From Oceanospirillaceae bacterium (GTDB lineage: Bacteria; Pseudomonadota; Gammaproteobacteria; Pseudomonadales; Balneatricaceae), in NCBI GenBank assembly GCA_024640955.1, contig JAHEDZ010000004.1, positions 53,374 to 112,039 on the forward strand: a stretch of 58,666 nt of DNA, written 5' to 3'. The translations under genes and the position numbers were made by a program. The notes beneath the pieces were generated by a model. It was not told the DNA's origin. It ran no database searches and saw only the letters and a list, made by a program, of their open reading frames with translations. Positions within the stretch are counted from its first letter, which is position 1; each line of letters begins with the position of its first letter. Positions 27,505-36,512 of the stretch are shown one piece after another.

Positions 27505-27699
27505 ATGCCAAAGATTAAATCTGTCCGCGGTGCGGCCAAACGTTTCAAAAGAACTGCTAATGGCTTCAAGCACAAGCAGGCCTTCAAAAGCCACATTTTG
27601 ACCAAGAAGACAACTAAGCGTAAGCGTCAGCTGCGCCCAATGCTTCAGGTACACGCAGCTGATCAGGCTCTGATCAAGCGCATGCTACCTTACATCTAA
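27505..27699 (+). CDS. rpmI: 50S ribosomal protein L35
   Basis: The 64-aa, very basic protein matches L35 throughout ([16 protein letters not shown], then [14 protein letters not shown]), a late-assembling large-subunit protein. The ribosome site GGAGT lies just before the ATG. It sits between infC and rplT, the universal order. Confidence 0.98.
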   Translation: MPKIKSVRGAAKRFKRTANGFKHKQAFKSHILTKKTTKRKRQLRPMLQVHAADQALIKRMLPYI

Positions 27700-27734
27700 T
27701 TGGTTACGAATTAAGCGAATAGGAAGGACTAAAT

Positions 27735-28091
27735 ATGCCTCGCGTAAAACGTGGTGTACAAGCTCGTGCACGTCATAAGAAAGTATTGAAACAGGCTAAA
27801 GGTTACTACGGCGCTCGTAGCCGTGTATTCCGAGTTGCCAAACAGGCTGTCATCAAAGCAGGTCAGTACGCTTACCGCGACCGTCGTCAGCGTAAGCGTC
27901 AATTCCGTGCTCTGTGGATTGCGCGTATCAACGCTGCAGCTCGCATCAACGGTCTGTCGTACAGCCGTCTGATCTCTGGTCTGAAAAAGGCTGACGTAGA
28001 GATCGACCGTAAAGTACTGGCTGATCTGGCTGTTCATCAGCAGTCAGCGTTTAGCGCTGTTGTTGAGAAAGCTAAAGCAGCACTGGCCTAA
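27735..28091 (+). CDS. rplT: 50S ribosomal protein L20
   Basis: The 118-aa, arginine-rich protein ([18 protein letters not shown] at the start, [11 protein letters not shown]) is L20, needed early in 50S assembly; it also represses its own operon in E. coli. It follows rpmI by 35 bases with GGAAGG before its ATG. A small hairpin CTCTC-ATT-GAGAG and a strong terminator follow. Confidence 0.98.
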   Translation: MPRVKRGVQARARHKKVLKQAKGYYGARSRVFRVAKQAVIKAGQYAYRDRRQRKRQFRALWIARINAAARINGLSYSRLISGLKKADVEIDRKVLADLAVHQQSAFSAVVEKAKAALA

Positions 28092-28140
28092 GACCTTTTA
28101 ACCTTCTCTCATTGAGAGCGGGATTAATAGATCGACTCAG

Positions 28141-28174
28141 ATAGGGGAAGGGCGCATGCTCTTCCCCTATTTTT
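28141..28174 (+). terminator. Intrinsic terminator between rplT and pheS
   Basis: A perfect 10-bp stem ATAGGGGAAG / CTTCCCCTAT with a 10-base loop is followed by TTTT. In E. coli the pheST operon has an attenuator at this point with a Phe-rich leader peptide. Here I see no leader ORF with Phe codons, so this is either plain termination or a leaderless attenuator. Confidence 0.88.
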
Positions 28175-28190
28175 GTTCAGGTACTTTTGA

Positions 28191-29204
<1,014 letters not shown>

Positions 29205-29223
29205 GCGCCGGGAGTAGGAACTT

Positions 29224-31602
29224 ATGAAATTCAGTGAACAGTGGTTACATGAACTGGTACAGCCTGAACTCGATGCTCAGGCGCTTGCAGACCAGTTAAG
29301 TCTTGCCGGTCTGGAAGTCGACGATGTCGAATCGGTCGCAAGTGATTTTAGCGGTGTTGTTGTCGGTGAGATTTTCTCTGCGGAACAGCACCCAGATGCT
29401 GACAAGCTGCGTGTTTGTCAGGTTAGCAATGGAGCAGAGACCTTCCAGGTGGTGTGTGGTGCCCCTAACGCCCGTGGTGGAATGAAAACTGCCTTTGCTA
29501 TGGTTGGTGCGAAGTTGCCCGGTGACTTCAAAATTAAGAAAGCTAAGCTGCGTGGCGTTGAATCCATGGGTATGCTCTGTGCAGAAGATGAGCTAGGTCT
29601 CTCGGATGATCATGGCGGCATCATGGAGCTGCCTGCAGATGCACCAGTGGGCCAGGACATTCGCGAGTATCTCAACCTTAATGACAAAATCATTGACGTT
29701 GACCTCACACCAAATCGCGGCGACTGTCTGGGTATGGTGGGTATGGCACGCGAGGTTGGCGTGCTCAATAAAGCGCCTGTTGCCGAGATCGACTGCTCAC
29801 CAGTGGTTGCCTCTATTGAGGATCAGATCAGTATCGAACTTCAAGCGCCCGCTGCTTGCCCGCGCTACCTCGGTCGCGTTATTCGCAACATCAATATCAA
29901 CGCAGAAACACCGCGTTGGATGGTTGAACGCCTCGAGCGTTCGGGTGTTCGCTCTATCGACCCTGTTGTCGATGTCACCAACTACGTACTGCTCGAGCTG
30001 GGCCAGCCGATGCACGCCTTTGACCTCAACAAACTTGAGGGTGGCATTCGTGTGCGCATGGCGGAACAGGATGAGCCGTTGCAACTGCTTGATGGCTCTG
30101 AAGTTAAGCTCAACGCTGACACACTGGTGATCGCGGATCACAACAAAGCGGTGGCAATGGCAGGCATCATGGGCGGTGGTAACTCTGAAGTCTCGGAGGA
30201 GACTACAGATATCATGCTTGAGTGTGCCTACTTCGATCCGATCGCGATTGCTGGTCGTGCCCGCAATTACGGCATGCACACTGACGCTTCACACCGCTAC
30301 GAGCGCGGTGTTGACTGGCAGCTACAGAAGCGGGCTACAGAGCGTGCGACAGCGCTATTGTTAGAAATCGTTGGTGGTGAAGCCGGTCCTGTGGTTGAAG
30401 CGGCTGATAAAGCGCATCTGCCTGAAGCCGTAACGCTGACTCTGCGTCATGAGCGCGTAAGCGCACTACTCGCAATGGAGATTCCTGCGGCTGAGATCGA
30501 AGAGATCCTGACTCGGTTAGGTCTGCAGCTCTCACCAATGCAGAGCGGTGTTTGGACTATTGCCGTACCGAGCTACCGCTTCGATATCAGCATTGAAGAG
30601 GATTTGATTGAAGAGATTGCTCGTGTCTATGGATACAACAACCTTCCGTCGAAAACACCACGGGCCGAATTGCCATTGCCGAGCATTAAAGAGTCTCAGG
30701 TTGGCGTTGGTCAGGTGCGTCGTCATCTGGTGGCACGTGGCTATCAGGAAGCGATCACCTACTCGTTTATTGAAGCGAAATTAGCTAAGCAGTTCGATGA
30801 TCAACATGAGGCAGTGGCACTGGCTAACCCAATCTCTGCTGAGATGGCTGTTATGCGCACGACCCTGTGGGCAGGTTTGAGCAAAGCTGTTGCGTATAAT
30901 CAGGCGCGTCAGCAGAGCCGTGTGCGTCTGTTTGAAATTGGTCAGCGCTTTGTGGAAGAGGGCGGTGAGCTTACGCAGGCTAATTCCTTGGCTGCGATTA
31001 TTACGGGTAATCGCTTGCCAGAGAGCTGGATGGGTAAGAGCGACAAGGTCGACTTCTTTGATATCAAGGGTGATCTCGAGTCGCTACTCGAGATGGCTGG
31101 AGATCCCGATTCCTACACATTGGTTGCAGACAAGCACGTAGCCCTGCATCCGGGTCAGTCAGCGCGCATCGAGCGTAACGGTAAGACTGTGGGTTGGATC
31201 GGTGCGATGCACCCCTCGCTACAGAAGCAACTGGACCTGAGTGGCCCAGTCTACCTGTTCGAACTTGAGCTGGCTGAGCTGCTTGAGGGTACATTGCCAC
31301 GCTTTAGTTCACTGTCAAAATTCCCAGAGTCGCGTCGTGACTTGGCAATGGTAATCGACCAGCAGCTGGGCTTTGAAGCGGTTCGTCAGATCGCCAAAGA
31401 GCAGGGCGGAGAGTTCCTTAAAGATGTCATCCTGTTTGACGTATATACCGGCCAAGGTATTGAAGCAGGACGAAAAAGTTTGGCTCTCGGCTTGACGTGG
31501 CAGCACCCATCGCGCACTCTTAATGAAGAAGAGATCAACGCATCGGTTGCTGCGGTTGTTGAACGTTTGACCAACGACCTCGGTGCCGTACTTCGAGACT
31601 GA
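29224..31602 (+). CDS. pheT: phenylalanine--tRNA ligase beta subunit
   Basis: The 792-aa structural and editing subunit (E. coli 795) has an N-terminal tRNA-binding OB fold ([20 protein letters not shown], about 40-60), the B3/B4 editing domain ([20 protein letters not shown] equivalent at 255-275), B5 and a C-terminal ferredoxin-like anticodon domain. It completes the PheST operon. The next gene, ihfA, follows after 35 bases, the conserved gammaproteobacterial order. Confidence 0.97.
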   Translation: [792 protein letters not shown]

Positions 31603-31637
31603 TGTACTTTTAACGTACTGCGACTAAGGGTAATGGC

Positions 31638-31949
31638 ATGGCATCGCTGACGAAAGCAGATATGGCAGAGCGCCTCTTTGAGGAGCTGGGTCTGAATAAG
31701 CGTGAAGCAAAGGAGATGGTTGAGTCCTTCTTCGATGAGGTACGCGAGAGTCTTTCGCACAATGAGCATGTGAAGTTGTCGGGCTTCGGCAACTTTGACC
31801 TGCGCGACAAACGTCAGCGTCCGGGCCGCAACCCCAAAACGGGCGAAGAGGTGCCTATTTCGGCTCGCCGAGTAGTCACCTTCCGTCCCGGTCAAAAGCT
31901 GAAAGAGCGCGTTGAGATCTATGCAAGAACAGCCACCGATCCAAGCTGA
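31638..31949 (+). CDS. ihfA: integration host factor subunit alpha
   Basis: The 103-aa HU-family protein pairs with IhfB to bend DNA sharply at specific sites. [23 protein letters not shown] at the N-terminus and [23 protein letters not shown], with the intercalating Pro in the beta arm, identify IhfA. The merR-like gene starts inside its 3' end at 31921. Confidence 0.97.
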   Translation: MASLTKADMAERLFEELGLNKREAKEMVESFFDEVRESLSHNEHVKLSGFGNFDLRDKRQRPGRNPKTGEEVPISARRVVTFRPGQKLKERVEIYARTATDPS

Positions 31950-32280
31950 ATCGGATCCAATCCCCTCAAAACGCTACTTCACTATCGGTGAAGCCAGCAA
32001 ACTTTGCGACCTAAAACCGCATGTGCTGCGCTACTGGGAGCAGGAGTTCGAGCAGATTAAACCGGTTAAACGCAACAATCGCCGCTACTATCAGCGCCAA
32101 GATTTGCTACTTATCCGCCAGATCAAAGGCCTACTTTACGAACAAGGTCTTACCATTGCTGGCGCTAGGCAATGGCTTGCGGGCGATGCTGGAGACGACG
32201 ACAACACTCGCTACAAACAGCTGCTGCGCCAAACCATCAGCGAGTTGGAATCCATTCTAGAGACACTCAAACGTAAATAG
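31921..32280 (+). CDS. MerR-family transcriptional regulator
   Basis: The 119-aa protein has an N-terminal MerR helix-turn-helix ([24 protein letters not shown]), wing ([12 protein letters not shown]) and a short coiled coil with no Cys-based metal site or ligand domain. This small MerR protein downstream of ihfA is conserved in Pseudomonas and relatives, but its target is not established. ATG 31921 overlaps ihfA by 29 bases. Confidence 0.88.
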   Translation: MQEQPPIQAESDPIPSKRYFTIGEASKLCDLKPHVLRYWEQEFEQIKPVKRNNRRYYQRQDLLLIRQIKGLLYEQGLTIAGARQWLAGDAGDDDNTRYKQLLRQTISELESILETLKRK

Positions 32281-32312
32281 CCATTTCCACCTGTTTTAAG
32301 CCTGATAAAAGC

Positions 32313-32349
32313 TTCACACAATCAACCCGTTAGGCTATTATCACGCCCT
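32313..32349 (+). promoter_or_regulatory. tRNA-Pro promoter
   Basis: TTCACA (32313-32318) and TATTAT (32336-32341) are separated by exactly 17 bases, followed by a GC-rich discriminator typical of stable-RNA promoters under stringent control. Transcription would start a few bases before the tRNA. Confidence 0.65.
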
Positions 32350-32353
32350 CTTT

Positions 32354-32430
32354 CGGAACGTAGCGCAGCCTGGTAGCGCACTGTCATGGGGTGTCAGGGG
32401 TCGGAGGTTCAAATCCTCTCGTTCCGACCA
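32354..32430 (+). tRNA. proL: tRNA-Pro, anticodon GGG
   Basis: The 77-base sequence folds as a full cloverleaf: acceptor CGGAACG / CGTTCCG, D-loop AGCCTGGTA, anticodon stem CTGTC/GTCAG with loop ATGGGGT (anticodon GGG at 32388-32390) and T-arm GGAGG/CCTCT-type with TTCAAAT loop. CCA is encoded. It closely resembles E. coli proL, which reads CCC/CCU. Confidence 0.97.
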
Positions 32431-32431
32431 T

Positions 32432-32478
32432 ATTAAAAGAAAAGGGGCCTCTCGCAGAGTGGCCCCTTTTCTTTTAAT
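32432..32478 (+). terminator. Strong terminator after tRNA-Pro
   Basis: An 18-bp perfect inverted repeat (32432-32449 with 32461-32478) has an 11-base loop with a further CTC-GCA-GAG mini-stem. The right arm is T-rich, giving efficient termination in the plus direction and, by symmetry, in the minus direction. Confidence 0.92.
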
Positions 32479-32643
32479 CCGCCGAAGGCGGAGAGGCTTT
32501 CCGAGTTATTTATCAAGGTTCACTGATTCGTCTGGAACGAATCAGAACGCGCCTCAGCGCGGCCCCGAAGGGGCGAATCACAAGGATGTGATTCACAAAT
32601 CCTCTCGTTCCCAGTGGTCGGACGACCACTTCGCAAAGCGAAG
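32478..32643. repeat. Array of back-to-back short hairpins, block 1
   Basis: Seven perfect hairpins lie almost end to end: TCCGCC-GAA-GGCGGA (32478-32492); a 9-bp stem at 32523-32545; CGCGC-CTCA-GCGCG (32548-32561); GCCCC-GAA-GGGGC (32562-32574); GAATCAC-AAGGAT-GTGATTC (32575-32594); AGTGGTC-GGAC-GACCACT (32613-32630); CTTCGC-AAA-GCGAAG (32629-32643). Stems are unrelated in sequence and loops are 3-6 bases. No ORF covers them convincingly. Confidence 0.85.
32596..32611 (+). repeat. 16-bp duplicate of the tRNA-Pro 3' end (att-like)
   Basis: CAAATCCTCTCGTTCC is identical to 32410-32425, the T-arm and acceptor strand of the upstream tRNA-Pro. Integrative elements that use tRNA genes leave such direct repeats at their ends. 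The copies are only 186 bp apart and no integrase lies between. Confidence 0.75.
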
Positions 32644-32926
32644 TAGGTAGCCCAGTCTAAATCCAAAAATACACATCCTCGGCGCTTTAATTGGCCTTCA
32701 TTAGTCCAAGCTGCCAAGTGGCAATGTTCGATCCTAGAGATCTCTGGCCCGAACCCTTCAAGCTCGCGTAGTACGCTTCGCGTACAACGCTCTTACATGG
32801 AAACATGTACGAGCGATCTGCGCGCAGCGCATGTTCGCGAATTTTGGACTCTAAGATCGCCTAATACGCGTCGCGTATAACCCTTCCACAGTGCTAGACT
32901 CTGCGAATCATCAAGGAGCTCCAACC
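32644..32926. repeat. Non-coding stretch with hairpin block 2 before lysE
   Basis: Perfect or near-perfect hairpins are GTACGC-TTC-GCGTAC (32771-32785), CGCTC-T-TACATG-GAAA-CATGTA-C-GAGCG (32788-32815), CTGCGCGCAG (32818-32827), TTCGCGAA (32834-32841) and ATACGC-GTC-GCGTAT (32864-32878). The TACGC(N3)GCGTA type recurs near 17914. Between 32644 and 32770 I see nothing. The lysE ribosome site AAGGAG closes the region. Confidence 0.7.
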
Positions 32927-33544
32927 ATGTCCCCTGAAAGCGCCGTCTCCTTCTTTCTTGCCGTGCTAATCTTCGGTGTAACGCCAGGCCCTGGCGTCTT
33001 CGCCATCCTCGCTCGTGCACTAGTCTCCGGTGCGCGCTCCTGTATTTGGCTGGCCTTGGGCATGACCATCAGCGACATCCTCTATCTCATTGCTGCCTGT
33101 TTAGGTCTGGCAGCGATCGCCACCCACTGGGGTGAACTATTCACAGTTATTCGCATCATCGGTGCAATCTACCTGGTCTATCTCGGCTGGAAAATGTGGA
33201 ACGCCCCGCTCGAGCTGCAGGAGGCTGAAGATAAAGTGGGGCGTGGTGCAGGCATACTCAGCTTTACACAAGGCTTTCTTATCTCTGCCTCAAACCCAAA
33301 AGTGATTCTTTTCTACATCGCCTTTCTGCCAACCTTTATGGACCTCAGTATCTTGAATGCGGCAGATATCCTACTCGCATCAACCCTGACACTGATCGCA
33401 TTGATGATAGGTCTGATGGGTATCGCCTTTTTCGCAGCGAAAGCGCGTAAGTTCTTTCACTCAAAGTCGGCGGTCAAACGCCTGAATCGCAGTGCGGGAT
33501 CGATAATGGTGGGCGCAGGCGCCTACCTTATTTCCCGCAGCTAG
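32927..33544 (+). CDS. LysE/RhtB-family amino-acid exporter
   Basis: The 205-aa inner-membrane protein has six predicted helices and the family signature FGVTPGPGVFAILARAL near residue 19, followed by YLVYLGWKMW and QGFLISASNPKVILFY. LysE/RhtB proteins export amino acids such as lysine, homoserine, threonine or cysteine; the substrate is not resolved. ATG 32927 follows AAGGAG; an in-frame upstream ATG at 32891 lacks a ribosome site and adds a hydrophilic tail. Confidence 0.9.
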   Translation: MSPESAVSFFLAVLIFGVTPGPGVFAILARALVSGARSCIWLALGMTISDILYLIAACLGLAAIATHWGELFTVIRIIGAIYLVYLGWKMWNAPLELQEAEDKVGRGAGILSFTQGFLISASNPKVILFYIAFLPTFMDLSILNAADILLASTLTLIALMIGLMGIAFFAAKARKFFHSKSAVKRLNRSAGSIMVGAGAYLISRS

Positions 33545-33599
33545 AGAACTTATGCTGGAGAACGGTTAGAATCGCGACAAAATTCGATCGAGGTCCATT

Positions 33600-33869
33600 G
33601 TGTCTGGTTTAAAAAAGATTAGGTTGGCAATTTCACTAACAGCCTTCATTGCGATAGTTGCCCCGTTTATGTACCTGCTAGGGCAGGCGGACACTCAGGC
33701 CGCCTTTGAGGCCAACAGCCGTTGGTTGATCTACTACACCCTGTTCTGGGTCGCGTTGATGTCGCTGCTATTAATGCGTAATCGTCGATTTTTCGGCGAT
33801 GAGACCCCGTTTGATATTCTGGTGCGAAAGACCAAAGGCCTGATCGACTGGTTACGAGTGAAAGATTGA
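33600..33869 (+). CDS. small two-helix membrane protein, function unknown
   Basis: The 89-aa product (GTG start) has two predicted membrane helices, about residues 9-27 and 44-59, with a basic cytoplasmic tail ending in RKTKGLIDWLRVKD. I recognise no family. Its stop overlaps the next ATG by one base, so it is translationally coupled to the EamA transporter and may be associated with it. Confidence 0.7.
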   Translation: MSGLKKIRLAISLTAFIAIVAPFMYLLGQADTQAAFEANSRWLIYYTLFWVALMSLLLMRNRRFFGDETPFDILVRKTKGLIDWLRVKD

Positions 33870-34759
33870 TGAGCAGTTCGGTGCGCGGCTTTCTGGGCGT
33901 TGTGGCTGCCAGTATTCTCTGGGGTACCACAGGCACAGCCGCAAGCTTTGCTACAGACCTCAGCCCACTTGCGATAGGGGCCTTCGCTATGGGGGTTGCT
34001 GCGTTGTTGCTGGGGTTACAATCGGCCCAGCTTCTGCGTCGCCACCGCCAGCAGATATTTCAGCGGCCTCTGCTCTTCGTGGCCGGTGGCGCCGCAGTCG
34101 CTATCTACCCGCTCGCTTTCTACTCATCGATGCATCTGGCTGGTGTCGCCGTCGGCACTGTGGTCTCTATCGCTAGTGCCCCTTTTTTCGCGGCGCTGTT
34201 AGAGTGGCTGTTCGATAAAAAACCGGTCACGCCTCGCTGGACGGTAAGTTTCGCCCTTGGCGCAATAGGGATCGTACTGCTCTACTCTGGAAAGGTGGTG
34301 CCTCCTGAGGCTGTCAGTAAAGCAGCACGCTCAACCTTCTGGGGTCTGATTCTGGGGTTGGTAGCGGGGCTTACCTACTCTCTCTACGCCTGGGTGGCAA
34401 AGGTCCATATCTCATCCGGAATCGCGTCTGGCGCCTCTATGGCCGCTATGTTTTTGCTCTCGAGTGTCGTGCTGCTGCCGTCACTGCTGGTTACTGGCGA
34501 CAATCTTTTTGCTAACCCAACAAATACCTCTGTCATGATTTATATGGCGCTGGTGCCGATGTTTTTCGGCTATCTCTGTTTTGGTTACGGTCTCAGAACT
34601 GTGAACGCCAGTACGGCAACAGTGATTACATTGCTCGAGCCTGCAGTGGCCGTGCTATTGGCCGTCGCTTTGCTGGGCGAACAGTTCCGCTTGATCGGTT
34701 GGCTTGGTGTGGCTGCGATCCTGCTTTCGATGCTGTTTCAACTGGAGCGCCGCTCCTAA
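33869..34759 (+). CDS. EamA/DMT-superfamily transporter
   Basis: The 296-aa membrane protein has ten predicted helices in two EamA repeats: SILWGTTGTAASFATDLSP opens the first, and WGLILGLVAGLTYSLYAWVAK the second. TVNASTATVITLLEPAVAVLLA is the usual final signature. Such proteins move amino acids, metabolites or nucleotide-type compounds, mostly outward. It directly follows the small 89-aa protein and lies near the LysE exporter. Confidence 0.88.
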   Translation: MSSSVRGFLGVVAASILWGTTGTAASFATDLSPLAIGAFAMGVAALLLGLQSAQLLRRHRQQIFQRPLLFVAGGAAVAIYPLAFYSSMHLAGVAVGTVVSIASAPFFAALLEWLFDKKPVTPRWTVSFALGAIGIVLLYSGKVVPPEAVSKAARSTFWGLILGLVAGLTYSLYAWVAKVHISSGIASGASMAAMFLLSSVVLLPSLLVTGDNLFANPTNTSVMIYMALVPMFFGYLCFGYGLRTVNASTATVITLLEPAVAVLLAVALLGEQFRLIGWLGVAAILLSMLFQLERRS

Positions 34760-34927
34760 AACCGGCCGCACGCTTCTCGCTAGAAGAACATTCATAGGTC
34801 AGAATCTCTGTGAGTCCCATCTGTCCGGTTAGAAATTTTTCTATTAGAAATCAGACCTGACACGCTTCAATTTTTCTTCGATCCTGTAACCAAGTTAAAG
34901 ATCCTTGGTTGGCTTACGGAGACGAAA

Positions 34928-35005
34928 ATGCAGTTACACTCGGCTCGCATTCCCTTAGCTTTTGCACTCGCTTTTGCCTCATCTGCGCTGCTCGCTGGAC
35001 CTTAA
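34928..35005 (+). CDS. 25-codon signal-peptide-only ORF, possible remnant
   Basis: ATG 34928 has ACGGAG six bases upstream. The product starts MQLHSARIPLAF, continues with a hydrophobic Ala/Leu core and stops at ...LLAGP, exactly like a Sec signal peptide with no mature protein. It is either the truncated start of a lost exported protein or a small hydrophobic peptide. The hairpin 18 bases upstream may belong to its leader. Confidence 0.4.
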   Translation: MQLHSARIPLAFALAFASSALLAGP

Positions 35006-35018
35006 GCGGGGAGAACGG

Positions 35019-35081
35019 ATGAAATATCGTCGCATTCTCTACCAACGACCCATATTGCGAGCAATATCAGTGGCGCTATAA
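35019..35081 (+). CDS. 20-aa basic peptide ORF, very uncertain
   Basis: ATG 35019 follows GGGGAG and encodes a 20-aa peptide beginning MKYRRILYQRP with four Arg, one Lys and no acidic residue, ending in a hydrophobic tail. It starts 13 bases after the signal-peptide-only ORF. It may be chance; it is listed because both tiny ORFs have good ribosome sites. Confidence 0.2.
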   Translation: MKYRRILYQRPILRAISVAL

Positions 35082-35248
35082 AGGCCGAGCTCAGGGTTAG
35101 TCTCCGATTCGGGCAGCACCAAGTGTCATCCGAATAGAGGATATAAGTAAGCCGTAATTTGTCTATTTAGAGGGTTGAGTAAGGGGCAGGGTTGGGCCAA
35201 GGATGGCCTTCACACCGCCACGGCAGGGAGCCAAGGCGGCCCGGTAAA

Positions 35249-36052
35249 CTAGAGACGCCAGTAGAAGTTACTGCACTCTTTATGAAACACCTCAATTCGA
35301 CGGTAAGTGTCAGCGGAACGACCGGCGATGCCCGCACAGATGTGCAGTGGAATCAGATGATCTTCTCGCGGCTGACAAAAGCGCGCGTGAGGGGCCTGTT
35401 CCCAGTTCACGAGTGCAGCTCGAATCTCTGAGTACTCTTTTTCTGGACCGCTCAACGTTGCCTCAAGCCAATCCTCAAAGCCGACATTCGCCTGCTTTAC
35501 CTCAGCCGTTGCCGGCGCATAGAAGGCCTTCATGTTGTGAAAGGTAAAGCCCGAACCGATTATCAACAGTCGCTCAGCATCCAGAGTCCGCAGTGCCTCG
35601 CCGATCGCTAAGTGCTGCTTGGCATCGAGTGAGGCGTGCATCGACAGTTGTAACACCGGAATGTCTGCGTCGGGGTAGAGCAGCTTCACTGGCACAAAAA
35701 CACCGTGGTCGAGCCCTCTATCCAGTTCTAGCTCCGTTGGGAAGCCTTGAGCATCAAGCGTTGCTTTAATCTTGGCCGCCAACTCGGGTGAACCCGGGCA
35801 TGGATACTCTATCTGGTACGCCTCTTCGGGAAAGTTATAGTAGTCGAAGTAGAGATCGGGGCTCTGGTTCGCACTGACCTTCAAGACTTCGCTCTCCCAG
35901 TGCGCGCTGAGCACTAGAATCGCGTCCGGACGCTCTAGGCTGTTAGCGTACCTGTGCAGAGTATCAATCAGTTGCTGATGATCCGGGTCCTCGAACAGCG
36001 GCCGAGGGCCGCCGCCGTGTGAAACGAATAGAAGGTCAGTGTTGCGTAGCAT
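35249..36052 (-). CDS. LigB/DODA-type extradiol ring-cleavage dioxygenase
   Basis: The 267-aa protein belongs to the class III extradiol dioxygenase family that includes 4,5-DOPA dioxygenase (YgiD). Metal ligand candidates are the His in LFVSHGGGPR (near residue 13), the His in VLSAHWES (about 51) and HNMKAF (about 176). The family acts on catechol-type substrates with non-haem Fe(II) or Zn. It is cotranscribed with doxX, whose stop lies 15 bases upstream, a common pairing together with a LysR regulator. Here the LysR gene is decayed. Confidence 0.85.
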   Translation of the reverse strand: MLRNTDLLFVSHGGGPRPLFEDPDHQQLIDTLHRYANSLERPDAILVLSAHWESEVLKVSANQSPDLYFDYYNFPEEAYQIEYPCPGSPELAAKIKATLDAQGFPTELELDRGLDHGVFVPVKLLYPDADIPVLQLSMHASLDAKQHLAIGEALRTLDAERLLIIGSGFTFHNMKAFYAPATAEVKQANVGFEDWLEATLSGPEKEYSEIRAALVNWEQAPHARFCQPREDHLIPLHICAGIAGRSADTYRRIEVFHKECSNFYWRL

Positions 36053-36067
36053 TCCCTGAGGTTCCTT

Positions 36068-36511
36068 TTAGGCCGTACGCATTGAGATTGCGCGATCGAC
36101 TGATAGTTTACCACCACCGGCGACCATAAGAGCGAGCGATGCAGCCAGCAGAACCAGAGCGTACTCATAGCCGTTGTTGCTCATAAATAGCCCATTCTCC
36201 AAGTGAACCACAAAGGTGGCTACCGCCATTGCGATGGCGTTCACAAGTGCTGCGGGGCGTGTCAGTAGTCCTAGAGCTAAGGCAAGGCCACCGAAGAACT
36301 CGGCTGCGCCGGCCAAAAATGCCATCAACAGCCCGGGAGCTAAGCCAATAGAGGCCATCCACTGTCCAGTCGCCTCAAGTCCATAGCCGCCAAACCAGCC
36401 AAAGAGTTTCTGCGCACCGTGGGCGGCCAAAATCAGACCTACAGGCACACGCAGAATCAGTGCGCCCCAGCCTGCATTAGTCGTCAGAAGTTGAGAGATT
36501 AAGTTATTCAT
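36068..36511 (-). CDS. DoxX-family membrane protein
   Basis: The 147-aa protein has four predicted helices and the DoxX signature RVPVGLILAAHGAQKLFGWFGG near the N-terminus with AGAAEFFGGLALALGLLTR following. DoxX proteins are inner-membrane components of redox or thiol-stress systems; precise roles differ. AGAGGTAA lies just before the ATG. Its start codon abuts the truncated 5' end of a LysR gene, so its original promoter may have been altered. Confidence 0.88.
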   Translation of the reverse strand: MNNLISQLLTTNAGWGALILRVPVGLILAAHGAQKLFGWFGGYGLEATGQWMASIGLAPGLLMAFLAGAAEFFGGLALALGLLTRPAALVNAIAMAVATFVVHLENGLFMSNNGYEYALVLLAASLALMVAGGGKLSVDRAISMRTA

Positions 36512-36512
36512 G

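Larger units (their letters stand above)
34760..35248. other. 489-bp gap with two tiny ORFs and a hairpin
   Basis: Between the EamA gene and the dioxygenase there is no normal gene. AACCAAG (34888-34894) / CTTGGTT (34904-34910) makes a 7-bp hairpin. Two very short ORFs with ribosome sites follow (34928-35005 and 35019-35081). From 35082 to 35248 I see only GC-rich sequence without a credible ORF. Confidence 0.5.

Noticed and set aside
28092-28140. Phe-rich leader peptide (pheM-like)
   Set aside because: I searched for a short ORF with consecutive Phe codons between rplT and the terminator and found none.
32459-32717. Short ORFs across the hairpin array on both strands
   Set aside because: Their translations are low-complexity products of inverted repeats, with no ribosome sites and no family resemblance.
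32478-32880. CRISPR array
   Set aside because: The hairpins differ in sequence and have no regular direct repeat with spacers; no cas genes are nearby.
35192-35431. 79-aa plus-strand ORF near the LigB-type gene
   Set aside because: It is mostly antisense to the dioxygenase coding sequence and has no recognisable product.
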